Numbered from the stretch's first letter, positions 50,256 through 58,966 are shown. The stretch: DNA of 64,000 nt from Levilactobacillus brevis (GCA_003666485.1 CP032931.1:806001-870000), one strand, 5' to 3'. Numbers and translations are program-made. The notes: generated from the sequence alone by a model not told the origin.

Positions 50256-52727
50256 ATGATGCAACCAAAAATGGAATTGAAGACACGTTTCAAGATGTAT
50301 AAGAAGGGGAAGTCGTGGGTCATCGCTGGTATCGTTAGCGGGGCCTGCGTGATGGGGCTGGGCTGGTCGGCTCAGGCGGCGACTAGCGATACGGCAGATA
50401 CGGCGATCAGTGAAGTAGCTGCCGCCCCGGTGACCTCGACGAGTGATACATTGACGGCCGAGTCAACTACTGCTGGGTCGGCAACGGCCGATGAAGTAAA
50501 TACGACCGACGATGAAACGACCACGACCGACGCGGCAGCCACCACAAAACCAGCCGTTGATGCGGTGACCGTGCCGACGGACACAACCGACGAATCGAAC
50601 ACCACGCCCGCGGCAACCGTTGAGACGCCAACCGCAGACGTGACGGACACACCGATCACAGACGACACGACAGCCGAAACGGCACCAACTGCGACCGACA
50701 CACCGACCGAACAGCCAACCAGCGACCTCGCGCCAAGTACGACCGACGAGGCGCCGACTGATGCAACACCCGCACTCAGTACGACCGACGAACCAAGCAC
50801 TGACGCAGTCCCCGCAACGCCAACGATCACGGCAGACCCCATCAGTGACGTGGCCCCAACCACAACCGACCAGGTCACGCCTGGCGCGATGACGAAGCCC
50901 GCCGTTGCGCCGACGCCAGTCACGACCGCGGCTACAGTGACCGTGCCGGAAACCCGGCCGGACCTGGCGAACTTGCCAAGTGCACTCGAGACGGGGTGGA
51001 CCCAACCGGCCGTGGCGTTGGTTCAAGCCGAGCTGACCAAGCCAGCCACCATGACCGTGAGCCACACCAAGGAGACTCCGGCCATCGACCTGTGGATGCC
51101 CAACAAGCAGTTGCAACAGATTGTCTTGGCGGCTTTACAGGAACTAAACGCCGATGACAAGACCTGGACGACGGTCGCTGACATCACGCAAGAGGATTTG
51201 GCCCGCTTGAAGAAGCTGATTGCCGTGGGCCACAACGGCATGGGCACCTACATCGACGGCCACACGGAATTTTCACTGGTGGGCCTGGAACACGCTGTTA
51301 ATTTGGAAACGATTATGTTGACCAACACGCTGGACGTGGGCACCGGCGCCTTTTACGGGGACATCGTGGACGTGACGCCACTGGCCAACCTCCAACACTT
51401 GACGACCTTGGACCTGCAGCACAACCGGGTCCATGACGTGACGCCGTTAACCAACCTGCAGCACCTCGAGAACCTGTTTTTGGCCTACAACTGCATTCAG
51501 GACTTTTCGCCGCTGAACAACACCGTTTCTCATGCCCCGAACAACTTTTCCTACACGGGGCAGTTCATTTTACTCGATTCAGTGCTGATCAATGAGGCCG
51601 ATCGTGAGGGCCACCTCCAAGTGGCTTGTACCACGATTGACGGCGAAGTGGTCCAGCTGTCGGTGACGGTTGGCGTTGCCCAGCCACTATTTTATGTGAA
51701 CGGCCAACACACGTACCACGTGTACTTCACGGGCGGCAATCCGAAGCCAGACGGTCACGGCGGCGTGTACTATACCAATATTCAAAACCAGCAGCCGGGC
51801 GCCACGTCATGGCCCGGTAATGACAGCATTCTGGTTGACCCATTGCCGGACTACTATTACTTGACCGGGGTTCACAACCCCACTGGCGGCTCGCTGGACT
51901 TTGCGGTGATTCAGCCATACGCGATTTCCCACAGTGCGGCTGACGTAACGGTCCATTACGTAGATGAAGCGGGCGTTGAAATTGCGCCGTCAACTACGTT
52001 AAAGCCGGGACTGGTCGGTGAAGCGTACGCGACGACGCCGGAAACGATTCCGCATTACGTCCTGCAAACGACACCGGACAACGCCACGGGTGTGTACGGG
52101 GATAACGCGATTGATGTGACCTACGTTTACGCGGAAGAGGAGTCCGACGCGGAGGGACCAGACAAGCCAACACCACCGGGAACGGATGAGGGTGGCAACC
52201 CAACGACGCCAGGAGAACCAGGACCGACGACGCCCGCACCAGCACCGGACGAAGAGACGCCGGATGGGGATGGCGGCAATCAGTCGGGTGATCAGGGTGG
52301 TGGTCAGACTGGCGGGCAAGATGGCGACCAAGGCGGCAGTCAGGATGGTGGTCAACCCGATACTCCTGGCGGTCAAGGGACCGGAGACCACAACACTGGC
52401 AATCATAATACCGGGTCCCAACCTGGCGCGGGTACGCCGGGGGGTGCCCACCAACCGGGGACGGTCACGGATGATGGTGCTGGGGATACGGCGCTGCCAG
52501 GGCTGACGCCGCCGAGTGCCACGGGCAGTCAGTCGGCCGGCCAGGTCACAGTATTGGCGCACAGCCACGTGACGCCAGCGAACGCCGCGACGCAACCGGT
52601 ATCGACTACCGGTGCGACGACGCTGCCGCAGACTGGTGACCAACCGACGTCCGCAATCTGGGGCGTGGCCTTGTTGACGGGGATGCTGGGCTGGCTAGGG
52701 CTTAGATTGAAGCGTCAACACGGATAA
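50256..52727 (+). CDS. LPxTG-anchored surface protein with LRR and MucBP domains
   Basis: About 823 residues. The signal peptide carries the KMYKKGKSWVIAGI variant of the KxYKxGKxW motif. Residues about 40-250 are Thr/Asp/Pro-rich and repetitive. Leucine-rich repeats follow (DVTPLANLQHLTTLDLQHN, then DVTPLTNLQHLENLFL) near 390-440, and a MucBP domain (VTVHYVDEAGVEI ... VTYVYAEE). A Gly/Gln/Asp-rich spacer precedes the sortase signal LPQTG, a hydrophobic helix and RLKRQHG. Covalently wall-bound and likely adhesive. ATG 50256 or 50259 has GGGGGAG upstream; the frame to 50163 is not needed. Confidence 0.92.
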   Translation: MMQPKMELKTRFKMYKKGKSWVIAGIVSGACVMGLGWSAQAATSDTADTAISEVAAAPVTSTSDTLTAESTTAGSATADEVNTTDDETTTTDAAATTKPAVDAVTVPTDTTDESNTTPAATVETPTADVTDTPITDDTTAETAPTATDTPTEQPTSDLAPSTTDEAPTDATPALSTTDEPSTDAVPATPTITADPISDVAPTTTDQVTPGAMTKPAVAPTPVTTAATVTVPETRPDLANLPSALETGWTQPAVALVQAELTKPATMTVSHTKETPAIDLWMPNKQLQQIVLAALQELNADDKTWTTVADITQEDLARLKKLIAVGHNGMGTYIDGHTEFSLVGLEHAVNLETIMLTNTLDVGTGAFYGDIVDVTPLANLQHLTTLDLQHNRVHDVTPLTNLQHLENLFLAYNCIQDFSPLNNTVSHAPNNFSYTGQFILLDSVLINEADREGHLQVACTTIDGEVVQLSVTVGVAQPLFYVNGQHTYHVYFTGGNPKPDGHGGVYYTNIQNQQPGATSWPGNDSILVDPLPDYYYLTGVHNPTGGSLDFAVIQPYAISHSAADVTVHYVDEAGVEIAPSTTLKPGLVGEAYATTPETIPHYVLQTTPDNATGVYGDNAIDVTYVYAEEESDAEGPDKPTPPGTDEGGNPTTPGEPGPTTPAPAPDEETPDGDGGNQSGDQGGGQTGGQDGDQGGSQDGGQPDTPGGQGTGDHNTGNHNTGSQPGAGTPGGAHQPGTVTDDGAGDTALPGLTPPSATGSQSAGQVTVLAHSHVTPANAATQPVSTTGATTLPQTGDQPTSAIWGVALLTGMLGWLGLRLKRQHG

Positions 52728-52894
52728 GAACCGTTTCGTGGGTATTTACCCGCAATCACGCTGTTTCGACAGTGTGATCTTACATAAAAATTGCAGAAGT
52801 GTATTTTGTGAGAGACAGTCGCCATCGGTGATATGCTCTGATAGTTAAAATTCTAGGATGATCTTAGCGGCTTCATATTGTGTGGGATGACAGG

Positions 52895-52942
52895 AAATAC
52901 CACCAACGCCCCGCCTCTAACGGCTGAACGCTGATGGTATTT
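52895..52942 (-). terminator. Terminator of the degraded paralogue at 53 kb
   Basis: Hairpin AAATACCACCAACG / CGCTGATGGTATTT, matching the terminator of the 54055 paralogue (53984-54029). Confidence 0.65.
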
Positions 52943-52968
52943 GGTTTAACAGCTGGCTGTTAACACAA

Positions 52969-53055
52969 TTATTTTAACGTCGAAAGGGCATCTGCCAGGG
53001 CTTCACTAAGATTTTGAACGGCGTTAGCAATGTCGGAGGCACCATCGGCATTGCT
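52969..53055 (-). pseudogene. Detached C-terminal remnant of the 53057 gene
   Basis: In another frame the minus strand encodes SDIANAVQNLSEALADALSTLK then stop, matching the end of the 54055 product (SDIYQASENLGETLADAVATLD). The middle of the protein is missing between this piece and the 53057 frame, so the locus has undergone an internal deletion plus a frame change. Confidence 0.75.
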
Positions 53056-53056
53056 G

Positions 53057-53464
53057 CTAAGACGTGTAGATGTGGCCCGTTACATATTGAGACGAGGACT
53101 TGGCGTTGGCCTTTTTCAGGTGGCCCTTCCAGATCCAGCCCTTAACGTTGCCACGCTTATTTTGGATGTGGTAGTAAGTTGCCGTTTTGCCGTTGGGTTT
53201 CTTGATCTGGACGGCCTGGGAGGCGTAAAAGTTGGTCTTCCGGTATTTCAGGGACTTGTGAGTCTTCTTGATCAGTTGCGTATTCGCGTAGATGTAACCA
53301 CCCTTGATGTGGTAGGCAGTCTTTTTGTTCAAAATATGGATGCCGGGGAGAACTGTAGCCGCCTTGGTTTTGGCGTGTACGGGTAAGGTGGCGATGGGTA
53401 GGGCCACAGCGCCTAAGCTCAGGGCGATGAGACTCACGGTAGTTGTTTTAATAAGGGTATTCAT
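53057..53464 (-). CDS. Truncated secreted SH3/GW-like wall-binding protein
   Basis: 135 residues from ATG 53464 (GGAGG upstream). Signal peptide SLIALSLGAVALPIATLPVHA, then the wall-binding domain KKTAYHIKGGYIYANTQLIKKTHKSL...GKTATYYHIQNKRGNVKGWIWKGHLKK. After residue 118 the sequence no longer matches its paralogues and ends at a stop, with the true C-terminus stranded downstream (52969-53055). Probably a decayed member of the 54055/54813 family, though the anchor domain could still be made. Confidence 0.75.
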   Translation of the reverse strand: MNTLIKTTTVSLIALSLGAVALPIATLPVHAKTKAATVLPGIHILNKKTAYHIKGGYIYANTQLIKKTHKSLKYRKTNFYASQAVQIKKPNGKTATYYHIQNKRGNVKGWIWKGHLKKANAKSSSQYVTGHIYTS

Positions 53465-53710
53465 GATAGTGGAGACCTCCATTATAGTTTGATGGCAGTG
53501 ATGGGTGACGTGCAGACCTTATGTACATGGTGACGAAAAAGGCCCTTAACGATTGGCTGTTTGACGTAATCAAGCGGTTGACTGGGGCTAGTTTTAAAGT
53601 CGCGATAGGAAAAGCTGTGACAAATCACTAAAATTAACTCTTTTGCGGCTATATACGGTAATAGTTCAAAAGATTATCCGCCTCGACTAATCATCTTCGG
53701 TGGGCAACCT

Positions 53711-53836
53711 TTAAGTGCCTAGTGATTGCGGTCTTGATCGGGGTGTTCGATCCACTTGGTTCAGATGAGCCGTTGACGGTAGATCGGTGGACTTCACATC
53801 AGAACAAGCGGGTAACTGTGCTGTGAATTTACGCAA
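53711..53836 (-). CDS. Possible 41-residue peptide or gene remnant
   Basis: A TTG start 6 bases after an excellent AAGGAGGG opens a 41-codon minus-strand frame (MRKFTAQLPACSDVKSTD...). It is hydrophilic with one Cys and resembles no family I know. The good ribosome-binding site argues for a real or recently lost gene; the composition argues against a folded protein. Confidence 0.3.
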   Translation of the reverse strand: MRKFTAQLPACSDVKSTDLPSTAHLNQVDRTPRSRPQSLGT

Positions 53837-53983
53837 ATAGATCCCTCCTTTCGCTATAAAGTCATGGTAACACACGGGATAGATAATCCCTATTAAATAC
53901 ACTTATAATTAATATTATATGGTGTAATATAAATAAGCGGATAAGGCTGGCGCTAAAATGGGGACGGCAACCAAAATAAAAAT

Positions 53984-54029
53984 ACCACCAACGCTCGTCG
54001 AAGATAATGGCTGAGCGTTGATGGTATTT
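53984..54029 (-). terminator. Terminator of the 54055 gene
   Basis: Minus strand AAATACCATCAACGCTC / GAGCGTTGGTGGTATTTTTATTTT hairpin. Confidence 0.82.
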
Positions 54030-54054
54030 GATTTAGCAGGTAGTGTTAATGGAG

Positions 54055-54792
54055 TTAATCTAACGTTGCCACGGCATCTGCTAGTGTTTCTCCGAGGTTT
54101 TCGCTTGCTTGGTAAATATCTGAGTCGTCAGTAGGATCGTCACTTGCAGAGATTGTCTCAGCGAGTTGGTCGCTCATAGCAACTAACTTGGCGTTGGTTA
54201 CAGAATTAAACCGACCTTTAAAGCTGGCTACAGCCTGAATGGTAGCCTGACCATCTTTTGCGGAAAAACCATGGATATTTTGAATGACTCCAGGCAAGCA
54301 ACTGTAGTCATCATATGCATTGCTGGTCGTGACGTCTTTAAATGCATCTAAAGCATCCGATTGGTCACCAGAGGACATCGCCCGCACTGCCGCTAAGACG
54401 TGCTTGATATCCGACTTGCGCCGGGCCAAAGCCTTGGTGTTGACCTTCTTCAAATTACCTTTCCAGATCCAGCCCTTCACGTTGCCACGCTTGTTCTTGA
54501 CGTAGTAGTAAGTAGCCGTCTTGCCGTTGCGCTTCTTGAGCTTAACGGACTTGGTGGCGTAGAAGGTGGTCTTCAGGTACTTGAAGGCTTTGTGGGACTT
54601 CTTGGTCAGCTTCGTACTGGAATAGAGGTAGCCGCCATTGACGTGGTAGGCCGTCTTCTTTAGTTTCTTGGAGCTGAGGACCTTCGCCGCCTTGGTCTTA
54701 GCCAGTGCGGGTAAGGTGGTAGTTGGCAGGGATGAAACGCCTAGGCTGAGGGCAACGAGACTCACAGCGGTTGTCTTGATAAATTTATTCAT
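54055..54792 (-). CDS. Secreted SH3/GW-like wall-binding protein
   Basis: 245 residues. Signal peptide KTTAVSLVALSLGVSSLPTTTLPALA; wall-binding domain KTAYHVNGGYLYSSTKLTKKSHKAFKYLK...TATYYYVKNKRGNVKGWIWKGNLKK (about 35-120). A C-terminal helical acidic domain of about 120 residues (KSDIKHVLAAVRAMSSGDQSDALDAF...) follows. Paralogue of the 53057 and 54813 products. The anchor resembles the GW-like units of S-layer proteins. The role of the helical domain is unknown. ATG 54792 has GGAGG upstream. Confidence 0.82.
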   Translation of the reverse strand: MNKFIKTTAVSLVALSLGVSSLPTTTLPALAKTKAAKVLSSKKLKKTAYHVNGGYLYSSTKLTKKSHKAFKYLKTTFYATKSVKLKKRNGKTATYYYVKNKRGNVKGWIWKGNLKKVNTKALARRKSDIKHVLAAVRAMSSGDQSDALDAFKDVTTSNAYDDYSCLPGVIQNIHGFSAKDGQATIQAVASFKGRFNSVTNAKLVAMSDQLAETISASDDPTDDSDIYQASENLGETLADAVATLD

Positions 54793-54812
54793 TGTGAAGA
54801 CCTCCATTGGAA

Positions 54813-55610
54813 TTAATTGATGGTTTTGAGAGCGGCGATTAACTGCTTGGTGAGTTTCTCGGTAGCTTCTTCCAAGAAGTCAGAGTGGTAGTCTGAAGGA
54901 TCCTTGTATTGTGAAATACGCTTGAGGACCAGCTTTTGGGTCTTGGCCAGCTTAGCATTGGTCTTGTGATCGAACCGGCCTTTGAAGATGTTGTAAGCGG
55001 CCAGAATAGCCCGAGATTCTTTGGGGTCTGAAGCGTACATCTCGGCGATGGCGTCCCCGATGCCGATGGGTCTAAAGTCGATGGACCCTTTCAAAGGTGC
55101 CTTTAAATAGGCCGTGGCTAACTTGGCACGGTTACAGTCGTAGATGATGCTAGTGCGAGTACTTTCATCTTCCCAGCCCTTTTCCACCTTGACTTTCGGG
55201 AAATAACGGGCGAGCGCTTTGACGCGACGGATGTCGGAGCGACGTTGGGCGTAGTTCTTGGTGCGGTTTAAATAGCCTTGCCACACCCACCCTTTGACGG
55301 TGCCTTTTTTCTGAGAAACGTAGTAGTAAGTGGCCGTCTTACCATTGGGCTTCTTGACTTTCGCCGATTTAGTCGCTGAGAGCGGCGACTTGATGAGCGT
55401 GAAATTGTGCTTGGCCTTCTTGGTGAGCTTGGTGCTGGTGTAAAGGTGCCCACCATTGGCGTAGTAACGGGGCTTGGCCAGCTTCTTAGTGCTGATCACT
55501 TTAGCAGCCTTGGTTTTAGCGGCAGCCGGTAACGTGGGGGCGGAGAGCGTAACGACCCCCATACTAAGGGTAGCCAAACCGACAGCTAAAAATTTAGGCA
55601 ACTTATTCAT
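54813..55610 (-). CDS. Secreted SH3/GW-like wall-binding protein
   Basis: 265 residues with the same plan: signal peptide VGLATLSMGVVTLSAPTLPAAA, wall-binding domain KPRYYANGGHLYTSTKLTKKAKHNF...TATYYYVSQKKGTVKGWVWQGYLN, then a helical domain of about 140 residues with two Cys-free repeats. It lies directly upstream of the 54055 gene, 20 bp apart, so the two are co-transcribed. A tandem duplication is likely. ATG 55610 has GAAGGGAG upstream. Confidence 0.82.
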   Translation of the reverse strand: MNKLPKFLAVGLATLSMGVVTLSAPTLPAAAKTKAAKVISTKKLAKPRYYANGGHLYTSTKLTKKAKHNFTLIKSPLSATKSAKVKKPNGKTATYYYVSQKKGTVKGWVWQGYLNRTKNYAQRRSDIRRVKALARYFPKVKVEKGWEDESTRTSIIYDCNRAKLATAYLKAPLKGSIDFRPIGIGDAIAEMYASDPKESRAILAAYNIFKGRFDHKTNAKLAKTQKLVLKRISQYKDPSDYHSDFLEEATEKLTKQLIAALKTIN

Positions 55611-55919
55611 GATTTCTCCCTTCATTTATGTAGATGCAAAATTACTTTATAATTATATCACGATAATCCGGAGATGAATTGGTTTTGTGGATAATTATAT
55701 TTCGGATTAATAGTGTGGTGCAGTTGCTAAACGATGGGCGTCGCGGACTTGGCCACAGAAGACCGCCAAAAATCGTGGTAGGTGGGGATGACCAGATAGA
55801 AAACGATGAAGAAGGTAAATCCCGAATAATAGGCAAAATAGAAATATTTGAGAAAAAATCGATAATAATTGAAAAAACAATTAAATAGGATATTCTAAAG
55901 AGAAAAAGGAAGTGAGCCT
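55611..55919. other. AT-rich divergent gap
   Basis: Holds the promoters of the minus-strand 54813 unit and the plus-strand ATPase gene. Short frames on both strands (55642-55888) lack ribosome-binding sites. GC is lower than in the surroundings. Confidence 0.45.
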
Positions 55920-57170
55920 ATGCTCCATCAATTGACTATCAAGAATTTCAAAAGTTTCAGGAATGAAGTGACGCTAGACCTAACGGCGACTGCATTGAAA
56001 GAGCTGCCAGCCGATGTTGTCGTAGATGTGCTACATGAACGAGTGCTAAAGTTAGCGGCCTTGTACGGAGCGAATGCCTCTGGGAAGACGACGGTCATCC
56101 GGGCCTTGTCATTGATGAGAGCACTGGTTCGTCGGTCCTTTGTCAGTGAGCAGTACCAGCGCCGAGTTACCCCGTACTGGTTTTCAGATGACCAGACGCC
56201 AACAGAATTCAGTGTGTTATTTTCTACTGAAACCAATATCTTTCAGTACGGGTTTGGGTATTTGAAGGGCGTTGTCACTTCGGAATTCCTTTATCAACGG
56301 GATAAATCTAAGGTAGAAGAACGTTATTTGAACATTTTAGATCGCACGGCTGACACGGTGACGGGAATACTAATGGAGAATGCGGCAGTGCAGGCCATCA
56401 GTCCAGCAATCGGTAAAGGGTCGTTATTTTTATCGGCGCTGGCCAACCTGAATATTCCAATCGTTCGAGAAGTGAGTGATTGGTTTGAACACTTGGCAAT
56501 CAAGGATTATGGCAATCCACGAACAGAATCAATTAAGCTCAGAAGTTTTACAGGCCGAGCATCTAGTCGGATGATTCAGCTGTTGCGGGACCCTAAAGAA
56601 AAGGCAGCGTTTGAGAATTTCAGTCATGCGATTGACGTGGGAATTGAAGAGCTGGGCGTTATCAAGCGCGATTTGCCGGAAGTAGAAGATGAGCGGTTTC
56701 AGGTGGTGACCTTTCACCGTGATCCGCGAACCGACAAACTGAAACAAACGTCAATTAGTGATGAATCCAGTGGTACACGCAAGATGTTAATGCTGTACGT
56801 AGATTTGAAACAAGTATTGGATACGGGCGGTACGCTATTGGTTGATGAGCTGGACGCCAAGCTACACCCCTTACTGTTGCGGTACGTCCTATTGATATTC
56901 CACAACACCAGTACGAATCCGCACGGGGCACAACTGATTTTCACTACCCAAGAACTGTATACACTCGACCGAAGCAATTTCAGACGCGATGAAATTTGGT
57001 TTGTGGACAAGAATCAGGATGGTGTGTCAGACCTGTATTCATTGGACACGATTGTTGAGCCGTCGGGAAAAAAGGTCCGGAATGATGCCAGTTATGGGAA
57101 GGACTATATCCTGGGGAAATATCGAGCAGTCCCAGCTTTGAAACCAATCAATGACGGTCAAAATGATTAA
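55920..57170 (+). CDS. AAA-family ATPase (AAA_15/21, RloA/AbiLi-like), solitary
   Basis: 416 residues. N-terminal LTIKNFKSFRNEVTLDL and Walker A YGANASGKTTVIRAL; C-terminal half has SDESSGTRKMLML (signature-like), Walker B GGTLLVDELDAKLHPLLL and a D-loop His region. These OLD/ABC-type ATPases often pair with an RloB/DUF4276 nuclease in phage-defence loci, but here a terminator follows at once. It could act alone or with an unlinked partner. GGAAGTGAG precedes the ATG. AT-rich flanks suggest acquisition. Confidence 0.85.
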   Translation: MLHQLTIKNFKSFRNEVTLDLTATALKELPADVVVDVLHERVLKLAALYGANASGKTTVIRALSLMRALVRRSFVSEQYQRRVTPYWFSDDQTPTEFSVLFSTETNIFQYGFGYLKGVVTSEFLYQRDKSKVEERYLNILDRTADTVTGILMENAAVQAISPAIGKGSLFLSALANLNIPIVREVSDWFEHLAIKDYGNPRTESIKLRSFTGRASSRMIQLLRDPKEKAAFENFSHAIDVGIEELGVIKRDLPEVEDERFQVVTFHRDPRTDKLKQTSISDESSGTRKMLMLYVDLKQVLDTGGTLLVDELDAKLHPLLLRYVLLIFHNTSTNPHGAQLIFTTQELYTLDRSNFRRDEIWFVDKNQDGVSDLYSLDTIVEPSGKKVRNDASYGKDYILGKYRAVPALKPINDGQND

Positions 57171-57222
57171 AAAGCCACCAACAGGCACGCGTCGAAATGG
57201 CGCGTCTCTGTTGGTGGCTTTA
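57169..57222 (+). terminator. Terminator of the AAA ATPase gene
   Basis: AAAAAGCCACCAACAG / CTGTTGGTGGCTTT hairpin with inner GACGCGC / GCGCGTC-like pairing. Confidence 0.85.
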
Positions 57223-57325
57223 ACTTGGATCGATTAAAAATGTTAATTCAATTTCTAGGAGTGTAGTAACTAGTGGTGTTAATACGCATCAGCGGTGGGG
57301 TATTAAGTTGATTATCACTGCCAAT

Positions 57326-57516
57326 CGCCACCGTAGCCGAGAGTTTGCTAGATATGAGTTCAGCCGTGGGAGTTCCCTTAGCAGCTTGCTGGTTAGGGAA
57401 CTGGCACCTTGGAGACGCGGGTTATCGGCTTCAAGGTGAGGGTCAAGACCGCACTTTGGCTTGGCCCGGCGCCCACCGCGTTCCAACTCATATCTAGCGA
57501 ACGGTAAGGCGGACAG
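57326..57516 (+). repeat. Structured intergenic repeat, type B (copy B8)
   Basis: The outer stem GCTAGATATGAGTT (57347-57360) / AACTCATATCTAGC (57485-57498) is perfect. The inner hairpin AGTTCCCTTAGCAGC / GCTGGTTAGGGAACT has a very short loop. GGTCAAGACCGC is conserved. Confidence 0.88.
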
Positions 57517-57524
57517 ACCTAGCA

Positions 57525-58433
57525 CTACCCCACATGCGGATGTTCCAACACCTTATCCGGATAGGCCTTGGCAACGTAGCTCGTGATGGCCGCAATCATC
57601 TTGGCGGTCGAGGGCGCCTTGGCCTGTTCGGAGTTGACCACCAGACAGATTGTCCGGTAGAAACGCGTGTCGAACGGGTACACGTTGACGTTACCGCTGA
57701 CCCGTTCCAAGGCCAGTTCGGGCAAAATGCCCATGCCCATGCCAGCCTCGACCATGGCCAGAATCGACTGGTCATCAATGGAGAACCGGAGCGCGTTCGG
57801 CCGGATGCGGTAGTGGTCGAGTGCGGCCTTGGTGTCCTTGTCGTAGTCGCCACGTTGGAGGATGAAGTTTTGATCGACCAAGTCGGCGGCCGTGACGGTG
57901 GTCCGGTTGGCGGGGATGAAATCGCTCGGTGTGATGCAGTAGATTTCGTCCTTGACCAGCGGCAGGACGGTCAACTTTTCAGCGACCGGTAAGGCGGATA
58001 GTCCCAGGTCCAACCGGCCCGTTTTGACTGCGGCGGCGATGTCACTGAAGCCGGCCTGTTCTAAGTTGATGTCAATTTGCGGGTAGTCTTGCTTGAACTG
58101 CCGAATGATGGGCGGCAGCCAAGTGATGCACACGGAGGAGAAGGCCCCCAGCCGTACCGATCCGGCGTTGAGGCCGTTGATGTTGGCGGCGGCTTGTTGG
58201 AGCCGGTCCTCGGCGTTGATGACCCCCTGGATCAAGGGTAAGACGTTTTCCCCGTCTGGTGTCAGCTCGACGCCGGTACGGTTGCGGATGAAGAGCGGAA
58301 AGCCCAGCTCCTTTTCCAATTGGTTGACGGAGTGACTGATGGCTGAGGGCGTGACGTTCAGCGTTTGGGCCGCTCGGTAAAAGGTTTGTTCTTGCACGAT
58401 AGCTTGGAAGACGCGGTAAGCAAAAGGTAACAT
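57525..58433 (-). CDS. LysR-family transcriptional regulator
   Basis: 302 residues. N-terminal winged HTH (FYRAAQTLNVTPSAISHSVNQLEKELG, about 20-46) and a periplasmic-binding-protein-like effector domain from about 90. It is divergent from the 58967 aminotransferase gene, the classical arrangement for a LysR activator and its target. ATG 58433 follows AGGGGGTG by 8 bases. The effector is unknown, perhaps an amino acid or keto acid. Confidence 0.93.
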   Translation of the reverse strand: MLPFAYRVFQAIVQEQTFYRAAQTLNVTPSAISHSVNQLEKELGFPLFIRNRTGVELTPDGENVLPLIQGVINAEDRLQQAAANINGLNAGSVRLGAFSSVCITWLPPIIRQFKQDYPQIDINLEQAGFSDIAAAVKTGRLDLGLSALPVAEKLTVLPLVKDEIYCITPSDFIPANRTTVTAADLVDQNFILQRGDYDKDTKAALDHYRIRPNALRFSIDDQSILAMVEAGMGMGILPELALERVSGNVNVYPFDTRFYRTICLVVNSEQAKAPSTAKMIAAITSYVAKAYPDKVLEHPHVG

Positions 58434-58455
58434 CGACGACACCCCCTAAAATGTT

Positions 58456-58527
58456 CGTAAGTTGAATGTGATTCACGTAAAGTCAAAATAGATGAACAGT
58501 TTTTCCATTACTCGTATTTTAGCATAA
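58456..58527. repeat. Imperfect direct repeat, copy 1, in the lysR-aminotransferase gap
   Basis: GATTCACGTAAAGTCAAAATAG...GATGAACAG...TATTTTAGCAT corresponds to 58660-58724, where it reads ATTCACGTAAATTCCAAATAG...TTGAACCAG...TATTCTATCAT. Both contain promoter-like hexamers with matching spacing, so regulator sites may be duplicated. Confidence 0.5.
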
Positions 58528-58689
58528 GCGCGCGGCTAGGGGAACGAGAGATGGGTGGTTGGGGCAGTGAATTAGCAGTGGGGTTACGGGGAATTTGGCA
58601 AAGATTTGAAATGATCTGGTAACCCGCTCGCCCAACCGGCGCCACCCAAATTGGTAAAGATGAATTACATTCACGTAAATTCCAAATAG

Positions 58690-58719
58690 TTGAACCAGCT
58701 TTTCACGCACCGATATTCT
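58690..58719 (+). promoter_or_regulatory. Candidate promoter of the aminotransferase leader
   Basis: TTGAAC (58690-58695), 18 bp, TATTCT (58714-58719). Predicted transcript start near 58727, leaving a leader of about 240 bases. Confidence 0.5.
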
Positions 58720-58736
58720 ATCATGAACGCAAGGTT

Positions 58737-58879
58737 AGGGCTTGGGACAAAGTGCCCCGGTAGGTGGTATCACCAAGCCTATAGGGCCGAAACTTGGGCC
58801 AAAAGGCAGCTGGTTCCGCTTAAAACTGATAAGGAAATAAGCCAAACCCGGGATTATTCGCTTATCAGCCTTAATGTTC
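58737..58879 (+). promoter_or_regulatory. Structured 5' leader of the aminotransferase gene, unknown class
   Basis: Three stems can be drawn: GGCTTGG / CCAAGCC enclosing CCCCGGTAGGTGGTATCA, then GGCC / GGCC, then a perfect CTGATAAG / CTTATCAG. GGTGGTATCACC resembles a T-box core, but no stem I or terminator with a T-run is seen. It could be a cis-regulatory RNA of unknown type. Confidence 0.35.
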
Positions 58880-58966
58880 GCTAGCTAACCGCCTTTCGTC
58901 CCACTCTAACAAAGCCATCGTTGATTAGCCGACAGCCCCGCGCTGTCAGAAAGGTGTGTGATTTCC

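Larger units (their letters stand above)
53483..54054. other. Gene-poor stretch between the 53 kb and 54 kb paralogues
   Basis: AT-rich DNA with one possible short minus-strand frame (53711-53836) and the terminator of the 54055 gene. Nothing else was recognised. Confidence 0.5.

Noticed and set aside
55642-55888. Overlapping short frames in the gap before the AAA ATPase
   Set aside because: No ribosome-binding sites, and both strands are open over the same AT-rich stretch.
4940-57516. CRISPR array or IS-derived MITE as explanation for the repeats
   Set aside because: Copies are scattered singly over 50 kb with no regular spacers, so not CRISPR. Termini are not constant in sequence and no uniform target duplication is visible, which argues against a simple MITE, although distant mobile origin cannot be excluded.
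58770-58790. T-box in the aminotransferase leader
   Set aside because: GGTGGTATCACC resembles the T-box core, but I find no stem I with specifier loop and no terminator with a T-run.
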